Positions 1 to 6,148 of a stretch of 7,179 nt of DNA are shown piece after piece. The notes below the pieces were generated by a model, which saw only the letters and a program-made list of their open reading frames with translations, was not told the DNA's origin and ran no database searches. The stretch is from Acidobacteriaceae bacterium (GTDB lineage: Bacteria; Acidobacteriota; Terriglobia; Terriglobales; Acidobacteriaceae), in contig PMCH01000076.1 in NCBI GenBank assembly GCA_003154055.1, positions 21,623-28,801 on the forward strand, written 5' to 3'. Position 1 is the stretch's first letter, and every line of letters starts with the position of its first letter. The position numbers and the translations under genes were made by a program.

Positions 1-320
1 CGCCTCGCCAGTTCGATCATGGCATCGGCTTCATTCAGTTCGTGGCTGGAAAAGAGCTCGGCTCCGCCGGCGCGGAAGCAGGACTGCGCGGCCGCTAGGA
101 TGGGGCGGCTGTCGTCCCGCTTGCCGGCAATGTCCAACAACCCGAACAGAAGGCGGTGGGGGCTGACGCGAACGAACTCATAGAAGTCTCCGCCGGCGCG
201 TCCCGAAAAATAAGCGACCGCGAGTTCGGCCCCGTTAAGCCCCTCACTGGCCGTCTCTACAAGGTGGGGGACATCCTCGACCGCCGAGCCAAACCCGAGT
301 TTGGAGAGCAAGCGCTTCAT
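1..320 (-). CDS. SpoIIE/RsbU-type PP2C serine phosphatase, 5' part only
   Basis: The first 106 residues of a protein that continues past the left edge. Residues 43-49 read GGDFYEF and residues 61-67 read LLDIAGK. These correspond to the GGDxYD and GDVxGKG motifs of SpoIIE-family PP2C phosphatases, whose aspartates (here D45 and D63) bind the catalytic metal. Family members dephosphorylate anti-sigma-factor antagonists or similar phosphoserine proteins in the cytoplasm. The phosphatase fold begins almost at the N-terminus, so there is no room for the PAS, GAF or receiver sensor usually found ahead of it; any extra domain must be C-terminal. The ATG at 320 is the most natural start, but no good Shine-Dalgarno precedes it. 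The frame stays open to 437, with alternative GTG codons at 338, 365 and 428. The second acidic residue of the first motif is E48 rather than D, a tolerated variation. Family assignment is strong; substrate is unknown. Confidence 0.85.
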   Translation of the reverse strand, partial: MKRLLSKLGFGSAVEDVPHLVETASEGLNGAELAVAYFSGRAGGDFYEFVRVSPHRLLFGLLDIAGKRDDSRPILAAAQSCFRAGGAELFSSHELNEADAMIELAR

Positions 321-388
321 TGCGAGGGAAAATACCACAATCCCGGCGGGTCGGCAATCGAACACGAGTGGGGGTGATCGGTAGTGAC

Positions 389-407
389 GGCAGTCCCGTC
401 GACTGCC
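389..407. repeat. Short inverted repeat (hairpin)
   Basis: GGCAGT at 389-394 and ACTGCC at 402-407 can form a 6-bp stem with a 7-nt loop. It lies after the stop of the minus-strand TPR peptidase gene and before the phosphatase start, so it could end transcription of the former or sit in the leader of the latter. No T-run follows on either strand, so it is not a classical intrinsic terminator. Confidence 0.3.
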
Positions 408-459
408 TTGCGATCCAGCAAGTTGCACCGGTCCTCAATAGCTTGGAGAGAACGTCAAG

Positions 460-475
460 TGTTCCACGTGGAACA
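460..475. promoter_or_regulatory. parS: parS-like ParB-binding palindrome
   Basis: TGTTCCACGTGGAACA is a perfect 16-bp palindrome; symmetry stops exactly at its ends (G459 against T476). The widely conserved bacterial parS is TGTTNCACGTGAAACA, and several lineages use the fully symmetric TTCCACGTGGAA core seen here. ParB (Spo0J) binds parS, spreads on flanking DNA as a CTP-dependent clamp, and with ParA and SMC organises and segregates the replication origin region. Its position between two genes is typical. It lies in the 179-bp gap downstream of the TPR peptidase and upstream of the phosphatase. No parA or parB is visible here, which is normal for accessory parS sites. Identification rests on motif identity alone. 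Confidence 0.75.
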
Positions 476-499
476 TTCAGCTAACAGGGAGGAGCGGTG

Positions 500-1918
500 C
501 TATTCGCCGTATTTGTCTTTCAGGTAGCGGGCGAGGTCCTCGTGCAACTGGCTGTAGTCGGAGTGGATGGTGGCGCGCAAGGCGACCTCGGTGGAACTGC
601 CCTGCGCCAGGTGTTCCAGGATGCGGGGGATTTCACTGATCCCGTAGTTATCGCGGATGTATTCGACGGCGGCCAGAGACTCAGCATAGGCGAGCACGGC
701 TTGCGGCGTGGAAAAGCGCATGAAGCTGCCTTCCAGCAGGTTGTAAGGAATCTCGCGATCGGCGGCATAGGCCTGGGCGAGTTGGCGTCCATACGAGGCG
801 GTCGATTTTCCCTCTTCGACTTGGGCGATGCCCTCATGCAACCAGGTCGGACAGCGATTGCCCGACATCTGGCTGACGAAGGAATGAGCCAGTTCATGTT
901 TCAGGATGCGGGCGAGTTCCGGCGTCACGCTGCTCACTCCACTGATCGGGATGCGCAGCTTGCCATCGTTCAGCGCACCCGTCCAAGAGGGCGCCTGGGT
1001 GACGTCGAAGAATGCCTGCTCGGTATAGAGCGTGACGGCAACGGTGTTGTGCGGGGCATAACCCAGATCGCGAACCAGGTCGTTGTAGTCGTACTCGAGC
1101 GCGGCCAGCAGGTCTTTGCGAAAACTCTCGGAAGTTTGCTTGCCTTCAAAATGCAGGTTGAAATGACTGCTTTCATGTTGCGAGAAATCAGATTCAGCGG
1201 AAGTCTCGCGCTCCGCCCGAGCCAGGTACTGGCTGACGACGGCATCGGGGCGCAGTTTCAGCGACTTTTTCCAGGAGCGAATCGCGTCCGGCGTATGATC
1301 GCTGGCGAACTGGATGAACCCCAGCATGGCCTGCGCATCCGCCGAATCCGGAGCGGTTCGCGCGGCCCTCTCGGCATACGGCAGCGCCTCCGGGGCGTGG
1401 CCGGTATGCATCAGGCACGCCGCATAATAGATGAGCAAGGTGGAATTGTCCGGCTGGAAGCGGAGCGCTGTTTCGAAGTAGCGTTTGGCCAGGGGGAGAT
1501 TTCCGTGCTCCGATTCGTGCTTGCCCGCCAGAAAGTATCCGGTGGCGGCCACGTCCGAGTTGCCTTGATCCAGGGCCCCCAGGCCATCGGTGTCCACCTT
1601 GCCGTCCCGAATAACCCTTGCAGTTACATCGGCTTCGTGGCTGAAGGTGGGCGCTGCCGGGGTGAAATCGGGGACATCGTGCGCGCCCTGCGAACCGGAA
1701 CCGCCAAACTGAGGGGGCATACCACCCGCATCAATTTTTTCCACCAGCGATTTCGGGATGGCGTAGGTGTCTTCTCCCACGTCATACTCGACGCGGTCCT
1801 TGCTCTCGCGTACGTGCTCGGCCCAGAGCGTACGCCCGTTCTTGAGACGGATCGTATCGGCGGGCGCGGACCATACCATCGCCAAAAGAACTAGAATCGT
1901 GATGAGCCCGTCTCGCAT
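500..1918 (-). CDS. Secreted TPR-containing gluzincin (MA-like) metallopeptidase
   Basis: A 472-residue protein. Residues 1-20 form a signal peptide (basic start, hydrophobic LITILVLLAMVW, cleavage likely after APA at 18-20). A short beta-rich segment follows (about 21-66, starting DTIRLKNGR), then a low-complexity Gly/Ser/Pro linker, and at about 122-227 two to three tetratricopeptide repeats (for example GNLPLAKRYFETALRFQPDN). The C-terminal half carries HELAH at 341-345, the zinc-binding and catalytic HExxH, and a second glutamate (E362) in WLHEGIAQ 17 residues later. This matches the peptidase MA-like gluzincin clan. It probably acts on proteins or peptides in the periplasm or outside. 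The ATG at 1918 is chosen because the signal peptide starts there; the open frame runs upstream to 2002 but lacks secretory character. No Shine-Dalgarno precedes the ATG, and a TAGAAT box lies 8 nt upstream, so it may have a very short leader. It is divergent from the M1-like gene. Confidence 0.9.
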   Translation of the reverse strand: MRDGLITILVLLAMVWSAPADTIRLKNGRTLWAEHVRESKDRVEYDVGEDTYAIPKSLVEKIDAGGMPPQFGGSGSQGAHDVPDFTPAAPTFSHEADVTARVIRDGKVDTDGLGALDQGNSDVAATGYFLAGKHESEHGNLPLAKRYFETALRFQPDNSTLLIYYAACLMHTGHAPEALPYAERAARTAPDSADAQAMLGFIQFASDHTPDAIRSWKKSLKLRPDAVVSQYLARAERETSAESDFSQHESSHFNLHFEGKQTSESFRKDLLAALEYDYNDLVRDLGYAPHNTVAVTLYTEQAFFDVTQAPSWTGALNDGKLRIPISGVSSVTPELARILKHELAHSFVSQMSGNRCPTWLHEGIAQVEEGKSTASYGRQLAQAYAADREIPYNLLEGSFMRFSTPQAVLAYAESLAAVEYIRDNYGISEIPRILEHLAQGSSTEVALRATIHSDYSQLHEDLARYLKDKYGE

Positions 1919-1933
1919 TGGGCTTGATTCTAG
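1891..1933. promoter_or_regulatory. 8-bp inverted repeat spanning the divergent start region
   Basis: CTAGAATC at 1891-1898 and GATTCTAG at 1926-1933 are exact inverted copies, 27 nt apart, bracketing the ATG of the minus-strand peptidase (1916-1918). Each arm contains TAGAAT, a plausible -10 hexamer: on the plus strand at 1892-1897 (about 59 nt before the M1-like start) and on the minus strand at 1932-1927 (8 nt before the TPR peptidase start). I find no convincing -35 element for either. The arms could instead be a dimeric operator shared by both genes. Confidence 0.3.
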
Positions 1934-1956
1934 CAACGGCAGAGAGGGCTTCGTAG

Positions 1957-4491
1957 GTGACCAAGGTGCTGTCCCAGTCGTGGCGAATGTTCCCGCTGGC
2001 ACTTTGCCTGCTCTCCGGCGTTGCGAACGCTCAGGAAACTCCCGCGAAAGCTCAAATCGCCGAAGGTCAAATCAACGACTGCCCTCGCACCGCCGGGGTC
2101 CTGTACTCGCGCCTGCATTCCGTCGGCCTGGATGAGCAGCGGGTGTACCACGTCCGGGGTGCTTCGCTGGACCGCCCCAACCTCCATCTGGCCTTCGACG
2201 ACGGAACGCTGGCGTTCACCGAAGACATCTGCGGCCGGGTGACGGGTGCGATGTTCGAAGGCGAAGGCGAGGTCCTGCTTCGGCCGCCGAACAGAGTGGA
2301 ACGGGAATCGCTCGCGCTGTTCACCGGAATGGCCATCCTGGAGGAGCAGTTCAACTCGGGATACCTGCGATTCAATGACGACACCGTTTCTGCCCTGCAA
2401 CCCTTTCTCTCGCCGGCCGAGGACAGAGCCGAGTTCGTGCAACGATGGAACGAGGCGAGCCGCGGGTTTGCGGAGACGGACGCTCTCCGCCTGCTTCTCG
2501 ACTTCAGTCATTTCCTTCCCATCCCCGGTGGAATGGAACCCACCCGGGAATTTCCCCGCTTGCTCCATGCGCATCTGATGGGGAAAAAACTGGGCGGTTT
2601 TGAACTGTTCTCAGACGCGTCCATAGCGGAGCCATTGTGGGCTGGTCAGGTCCGGGTGACCGCAGGCCTCCCCTACTTCGATATTTGGACTTCATTCGTC
2701 CCCAACGCTGCGCCTGCCGCGAAGGGGCCGGAGTTGCTCGCCGGCGAAGCGGCAATTACAAGCTTTCGGATTCGGGCGGCGGTTCAGCCCCCGACCCTGC
2801 TCAGGGCCACTACGGAGATGAATGTGCACATCCGCCGAGGTGGCCAGAGGCTGCTGCCGTTCGAACTGTCCCGATATCTCAAGATTGACAGCATCGAGCA
2901 GGAAGGCAAACCGGTGGAGTTCCTCCAGAATCAGGCTTTGGATGGAACGCAGTTGCGGCGCAAAGGGAACGATCTGGTGGCGTTGATTTTTCCCGCCCCG
3001 CTCCGGGGAGGCGACGAACTGAATCTTCGCTTCCGCTACGAAGGCGAGGTGCTCTCGGAGGCGGGCCAGGGTTTGTTATATGTAGGCGAACGCGGCACCT
3101 GGTATCCCAGTTTCGGATTGAGTCCCGCCCAATTCGATCTTGAATTTGAGTTCCCGGCCAATTGGACATTGGTGGCTACGGGGAAATCCGTCCCGCCGGA
3201 CCCAGGCCGTGAAAACGCCTCTCCTGGGTCGCAGGTGGCACGCTGGATTTCTGAGAGGCCCATCGCGGTGGCTGGTTTCAATCTCGGCAAGTACACGCGC
3301 GCTGAGGCACAGTCGGGCAACATATTGGTGGAGGCGTATGGTACAAGCGGCGTCGAGCGCTCCTTTCCCAGGGCGCCCTCCGCCGCCATGGACCCGCCGC
3401 AGGCGTTCCCACGGCCGCTTGCCCCCGTGCCCATGGTGGTGATGCCGACTCCCCCGTCGCCAGCTCGCAATGTGCAGGCGGTGGCCGACCGGGCGGCAAA
3501 CGCAATCGATAGTTTTTCGCAGTGGTTCGGTCCGTATCCGTATGGGTCTTTGTCCCTGACCCAAATGCCGGGCGAGATGAGCCAGGGTTGGCCCGGGCTG
3601 GTCTTTCTTTCCAGCTACGCCTTTCTTAGCCCGCGCGAGCAGGCCGACCTGCATCTGGACCCGGTCAACGCCCTGCTCAACGGCCAGGTGCTGGTCCACG
3701 AAACCGCACACCAATGGTGGGGCGACCTGGTCCTATGGAAGAGCTACCGGGACCAGTGGATTGTGGAGGGCCTGGCCAACTACTCCGCGCTGCTGGTCCT
3801 GGAGCAGCGCGATCCTGCGCAATTCCGCCAGGCGATGGAACGCTACCGCAGCGACCTGGCCAGCAAGAACAAGAACGGAGAACCGATGCGCACCGCCGGG
3901 CCCGTGACGCTGGGGCAGCGCCTGGTTTCGTCGCATTTTCCCGAAGGGTACGAGGCCATCAGCTACGAGCGGGGCACGTGGTTGTTCCACATGCTGCGCT
4001 GCATGCTGCGCGATGCCGAAGCTGCGGCCCATTCCCGGAATGGGCGTACCGATCCGGAAGAGCCATTCTTCCGCGCCCTGCGAAGACTGCGCGACCGCTA
4101 TGCCGGGAAGAGCGTGAGCACGAAGGAACTGGTCCAGGTCTTCGAAGAAGATCTGCCGCGTTCTCTATGGTATGAAAAACGGCGTTCGCTCGATTGGTTC
4201 TACGAGGGCTGGATCAATGGCACCGCCATGCCCCGCCTGGAAGCGCGCGACGTGAAGATCGTGCCCAGAGAAAAAGATGTGCTGGTTTCCGCCACGATCA
4301 TACAAAAGGACGCGCCCAACGACCTGGTCACCTCCGTTCCCGTGTATGCCGAGACCCGTTCCAATTCCCAGGTGCTCATCGGCGTCGTTCTGGCGGATGG
4401 AGCCGAGACACCATTCCACATGAGCGCTCCGGCAGGCACGCGCAAGATTCTGCTGGATCCGAAGCAGACCGTTCTGACCACCCTGAAATAA
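1957..4491 (+). CDS. Secreted M1-like (gluzincin) zinc metallopeptidase
   Basis: An 844-residue protein. The GTG at 1957 is preferred because GAGGG at 1944-1948 lies 8 nt upstream and because it gives a proper signal peptide: a basic n-region (K3, R10), hydrophobic FPLALCLL, and cleavage after ANA at 23-25. An in-frame ATG at 1987 is possible. After an N-terminal domain of about 180 residues that is not part of canonical M1 enzymes come the beta-saddle domain (about 265-460), a proline-rich segment (about 470-504) and the catalytic domain. H581, E582 and H585 of HETAHQWWGD and E604 of WIVEGLANY form HExxH-X18-E, the exact M1 spacing. Y670 in ISYERGTWLFHML fits the catalytic tyrosine. The GAMEN substrate-binding motif is replaced by GEMSQGWPG (539-547), so classical aminopeptidase activity is uncertain. 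A beta-sandwich-like tail ends the protein. Probably periplasmic or exported. Confidence 0.92.
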   Translation: MTKVLSQSWRMFPLALCLLSGVANAQETPAKAQIAEGQINDCPRTAGVLYSRLHSVGLDEQRVYHVRGASLDRPNLHLAFDDGTLAFTEDICGRVTGAMFEGEGEVLLRPPNRVERESLALFTGMAILEEQFNSGYLRFNDDTVSALQPFLSPAEDRAEFVQRWNEASRGFAETDALRLLLDFSHFLPIPGGMEPTREFPRLLHAHLMGKKLGGFELFSDASIAEPLWAGQVRVTAGLPYFDIWTSFVPNAAPAAKGPELLAGEAAITSFRIRAAVQPPTLLRATTEMNVHIRRGGQRLLPFELSRYLKIDSIEQEGKPVEFLQNQALDGTQLRRKGNDLVALIFPAPLRGGDELNLRFRYEGEVLSEAGQGLLYVGERGTWYPSFGLSPAQFDLEFEFPANWTLVATGKSVPPDPGRENASPGSQVARWISERPIAVAGFNLGKYTRAEAQSGNILVEAYGTSGVERSFPRAPSAAMDPPQAFPRPLAPVPMVVMPTPPSPARNVQAVADRAANAIDSFSQWFGPYPYGSLSLTQMPGEMSQGWPGLVFLSSYAFLSPREQADLHLDPVNALLNGQVLVHETAHQWWGDLVLWKSYRDQWIVEGLANYSALLVLEQRDPAQFRQAMERYRSDLASKNKNGEPMRTAGPVTLGQRLVSSHFPEGYEAISYERGTWLFHMLRCMLRDAEAAAHSRNGRTDPEEPFFRALRRLRDRYAGKSVSTKELVQVFEEDLPRSLWYEKRRSLDWFYEGWINGTAMPRLEARDVKIVPREKDVLVSATIIQKDAPNDLVTSVPVYAETRSNSQVLIGVVLADGAETPFHMSAPAGTRKILLDPKQTVLTTLK

Positions 4492-4516
4492 AACCGCAAC
4501 GCTACAGACCTTCGTG

Positions 4517-4530
4517 CCTGCGCCCGCAGG
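4517..4530. repeat. GC-rich hairpin after the M1-like gene
   Basis: CCTGC at 4517-4521 and GCAGG at 4526-4530 enclose a GCCC loop; G-U pairs could extend the stem by two on each side in RNA. It lies 26 nt after the M1-like stop. Without a following T-run it could be an inefficient or factor-assisted terminator, or an mRNA 3'-end stabiliser. Confidence 0.3.
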
Positions 4531-4539
4531 TGTGGTGTC

Positions 4540-4573
4540 CCAAGGGCGGACGCCCGATTGCTGGTTACCTTGG
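4540..4573. repeat. REP-like nested inverted repeat, copy A
   Basis: An outer inverted pair, CCAAGG at 4540-4545 and CCTTGG at 4568-4573, surrounds an inner hairpin GGGC-GGAC-GCCC at 4544-4555. The segment GGCG-GACGCCCGATTGCT (4545-4562) aligns with GGCGAGACGCCCG-TTGCT at 5219-5236 with two single-base gaps. Short GC hairpins with a conserved flank, placed between genes, resemble dispersed REP-type elements; two copies in the window is only weak support. Confidence 0.35.
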
Positions 4574-4600
4574 TGTTCGGCGACTTCAAGGTGAGTTTCC

Positions 4601-5038
4601 ATGGCCCCCAAATCTTTTCCGTGCCCTCGCGTGCGGCGAACGCAACCCACCATTCTGTTGGTGGAAGATGAGCCGTTCGTGCTGGATGCCACATGCCGCA
4701 TTTTGCAGAGCGCTGGTTTTTTTGTATTGCCGGCCGTCGACGCCCAGGAGGCGATGCAGGCCTACGACGGGAGCGCGCCCGAGATTGACCTGGTGATGAC
4801 CGACCTGGGCCTGCCCGGCCGATCCGGACTTCAATTAGCGCAAGATCTGCGCCGTTGTTCGCCAACACTTGCCATCCTGATGACTTCCGGATACGCGGAA
4901 GCAGGATGCGATATCGATTCGCTCGATGCGCACACCTACTATCTGGCAAAGCCGTATTGTCGTGGAACGCTGATCGAGAAGATCGCCCAGATCCTCGCCG
5001 CCGTTCCCATGCAGCGTGCCGCGGCACAGAATGGATAG
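4601..5038 (+). CDS. Single-domain CheY-like response regulator
   Basis: A 145-residue protein made almost entirely of one receiver domain (about 17-133), with no DNA-binding or enzymatic output domain. The expected residues are present: the acidic pair E22-D23 in LLVEDEPFV, the phospho-acceptor D68 in LVMTDLGLPG, the switch threonine T95 in LMTSGYAE, and K117 in LAKPY. A cognate histidine kinase would phosphorylate D68, and the protein would act by protein-protein contact or as a phosphorelay intermediate. The ATG at 4601 is supported by AAGGTG at 4588-4593, 7 nt upstream. The first 16 residues (basic, proline-containing) lie outside the fold. It is 109 bp after the M1-like gene on the same strand, separated from it by two hairpins, so it may have its own promoter. 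No kinase is adjacent. It could work with the nearby cheR, but receiver-only proteins serve many pathways. Confidence 0.93.
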   Translation: MAPKSFPCPRVRRTQPTILLVEDEPFVLDATCRILQSAGFFVLPAVDAQEAMQAYDGSAPEIDLVMTDLGLPGRSGLQLAQDLRRCSPTLAILMTSGYAEAGCDIDSLDAHTYYLAKPYCRGTLIEKIAQILAAVPMQRAAAQNG

Positions 5039-5252
5039 GGGGGCTGCGTAAAACTCAACTTGGCGCGCAAAGGCGACCACTGGGCCTAAAGGCCGAGCCA
5101 GGGGAGCCGCTCTTCCGCGGCGATGCCTGCATTCGTGAGTCTTGGGCAGCCGGCTCGTCACGGTGATTGCTTTCGTGAATCTGCCCGCTGCCTGCTTGTG
5201 AAGATGGCTGTGCGCACAGGCGAGACGCCCGTTGCTCCATCCCGATCCAGCC
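5039..5252. other. Convergent intergenic region without a gene
   Basis: This stretch separates the plus-strand response regulator from the minus-strand HDOD gene. I see no credible coding sequence or T-tailed terminator. It holds a weak GGCC-TAAA-GGCC hairpin (5083-5094), an imperfect direct repeat TTCGTGAGTCT / TTCGTGAATCT (5132-5142 and 5172-5182, 40 nt apart), and the palindrome-plus-hairpin listed separately at 5209-5236. Confidence 0.5.
5209..5236. repeat. REP-like palindrome and hairpin, copy B
   Basis: A perfect 10-bp palindrome TGTGCGCACA (5209-5218) abuts a hairpin GGCG-AGA-CGCC (5219-5229), followed by CGTTGCT as in the element at 4545-4562. It lies 17 nt beyond the HDOD stop, in the gap between convergent genes, a usual place for REP-type elements and bidirectional termination hairpins. 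No T-run is present. Confidence 0.35.
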
Positions 5253-6146
5253 TCACTTACGCCGGTACACCAGGCTTACTAGCCGCCGTACCTCTTCAAG
5301 ATAGGCTTCCATTTCGAAGGTGAAGCGTTCCCAATCGAGTTTCTGCAGGTCGGGGCACGCAGCCAGCAGGACGCGGAAGGCAGTTTCATGGGTGATGTCC
5401 ACCTCGCGGTCTTCGGTGTATCCGTATCCGATTCCACTCATCCGGCAAAGCAGATCTGCCAGGCTCACCAGTGCCACCAGTGCCTGGTGTTCGGTGGCCC
5501 GCTCCGGGTCGTGATGCCAGGCGATCACTTGCGTGAGGTCGGAAGGCATATGCCATTTTTCCGCGAGGACTCTGCCCACTTCGGGGTGCGCAATTCCCAG
5601 AACTGCTGTCTCGGCCTCCGCCAGTGGGACATGCGAACTGGAAGCTTGGGCATAGGCCAGGGCAAACTCCTTCGGGGCGACCCAGAAACACATCACCACC
5701 CCGAAATCGTGCAAGAGTCCGCCCAGGTAGGCCTTGTCGGGATCGTCATAGCCAATCTCGCGGGCAAAATGGCGGCAGGCCAGGGCCACTCCGAGCGAGT
5801 GCTCCCAGAACACGGTCGGATCGATTGGACAATTTTTCGGGGTGAGGTTGATCAGGCTGCAGGCGGTGGTGATCTCACGCATGCGCCGCATGCCCAGGCT
5901 GACCACCGCGCCACGTACGGACTCCACTGCTTGCCAGCGGCCGAACAAAGGAGAGTTGGCAAGTTGCAGACACTGCGCTGCCAGGGATTCATCCTGCTCG
6001 ATCAGGCGCGCCACTTCATTAACCTGGAGGGAGTCGAGGGGTTGCTGCAAATAGCTGAGCAAAGGAGCAATCACGACGGGCAGGCTGGGCAGATGGTCAA
6101 CCCTATCGAGCTGTTTGAGCAGTTGTTCGCGCGGCGTGGTCACCAT
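5253..6146 (-). CDS. HDOD-domain signalling protein
   Basis: A 297-residue protein consisting of one HDOD domain (about 15-235) plus a C-terminal helical tail. Family features are LPSLPVV near residue 20, IEQDESLAAQCLQLANSPLF (about 49-68), and GLLHDFGV (H146, D147). Further histidines are H116, H187 in AHPEVGRVLAEKW, and H211-H212 in AWHHDPE. HDOD proteins are HD-related regulatory modules, often tied to chemotaxis, two-component signalling or cyclic-di-GMP, and are generally thought non-catalytic. This one keeps HD and HH pairs, so I cannot exclude metal binding. The ATG at 6146 is chosen because GGAGAG (6158-6153) lies 6 nt upstream; a GTG at 6152 would directly abut that site. The ATG begins 2 nt after the cheR stop and its ribosome site lies within the last cheR codons, so the pair is surely co-transcribed and probably translationally coupled. 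Confidence 0.93.
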   Translation of the reverse strand: MVTTPREQLLKQLDRVDHLPSLPVVIAPLLSYLQQPLDSLQVNEVARLIEQDESLAAQCLQLANSPLFGRWQAVESVRGAVVSLGMRRMREITTACSLINLTPKNCPIDPTVFWEHSLGVALACRHFAREIGYDDPDKAYLGGLLHDFGVVMCFWVAPKEFALAYAQASSSHVPLAEAETAVLGIAHPEVGRVLAEKWHMPSDLTQVIAWHHDPERATEHQALVALVSLADLLCRMSGIGYGYTEDREVDITHETAFRVLLAACPDLQKLDWERFTFEMEAYLEEVRRLVSLVYRRK

Positions 6147-6148
6147 GT

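Noticed and set aside
441..458. TTGACG...TATTGA as a promoter for the phosphatase gene (minus strand)
   Set aside because: The spacing is only 12 nt, too short for a sigma-70 type promoter.
497..1894. A 465-codon open frame on the plus strand
   Set aside because: It is the antisense shadow of the TPR peptidase gene. Its translation has no family resemblance, while the minus-strand protein has a signal peptide, TPRs and HExxH.
1930..2574. A 214-codon minus-strand frame overlapping the start of the M1-like gene
   Set aside because: It would overlap both divergent genes and has no domain, signal peptide or ribosome site; the plus-strand peptidase explains the sequence.
5132..5182. Imperfect direct repeat TTCGTGARTCT as an attachment or transposon scar
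   Set aside because: Only two 11-bp copies with one mismatch and no accompanying mobile gene or terminal inverted repeats.
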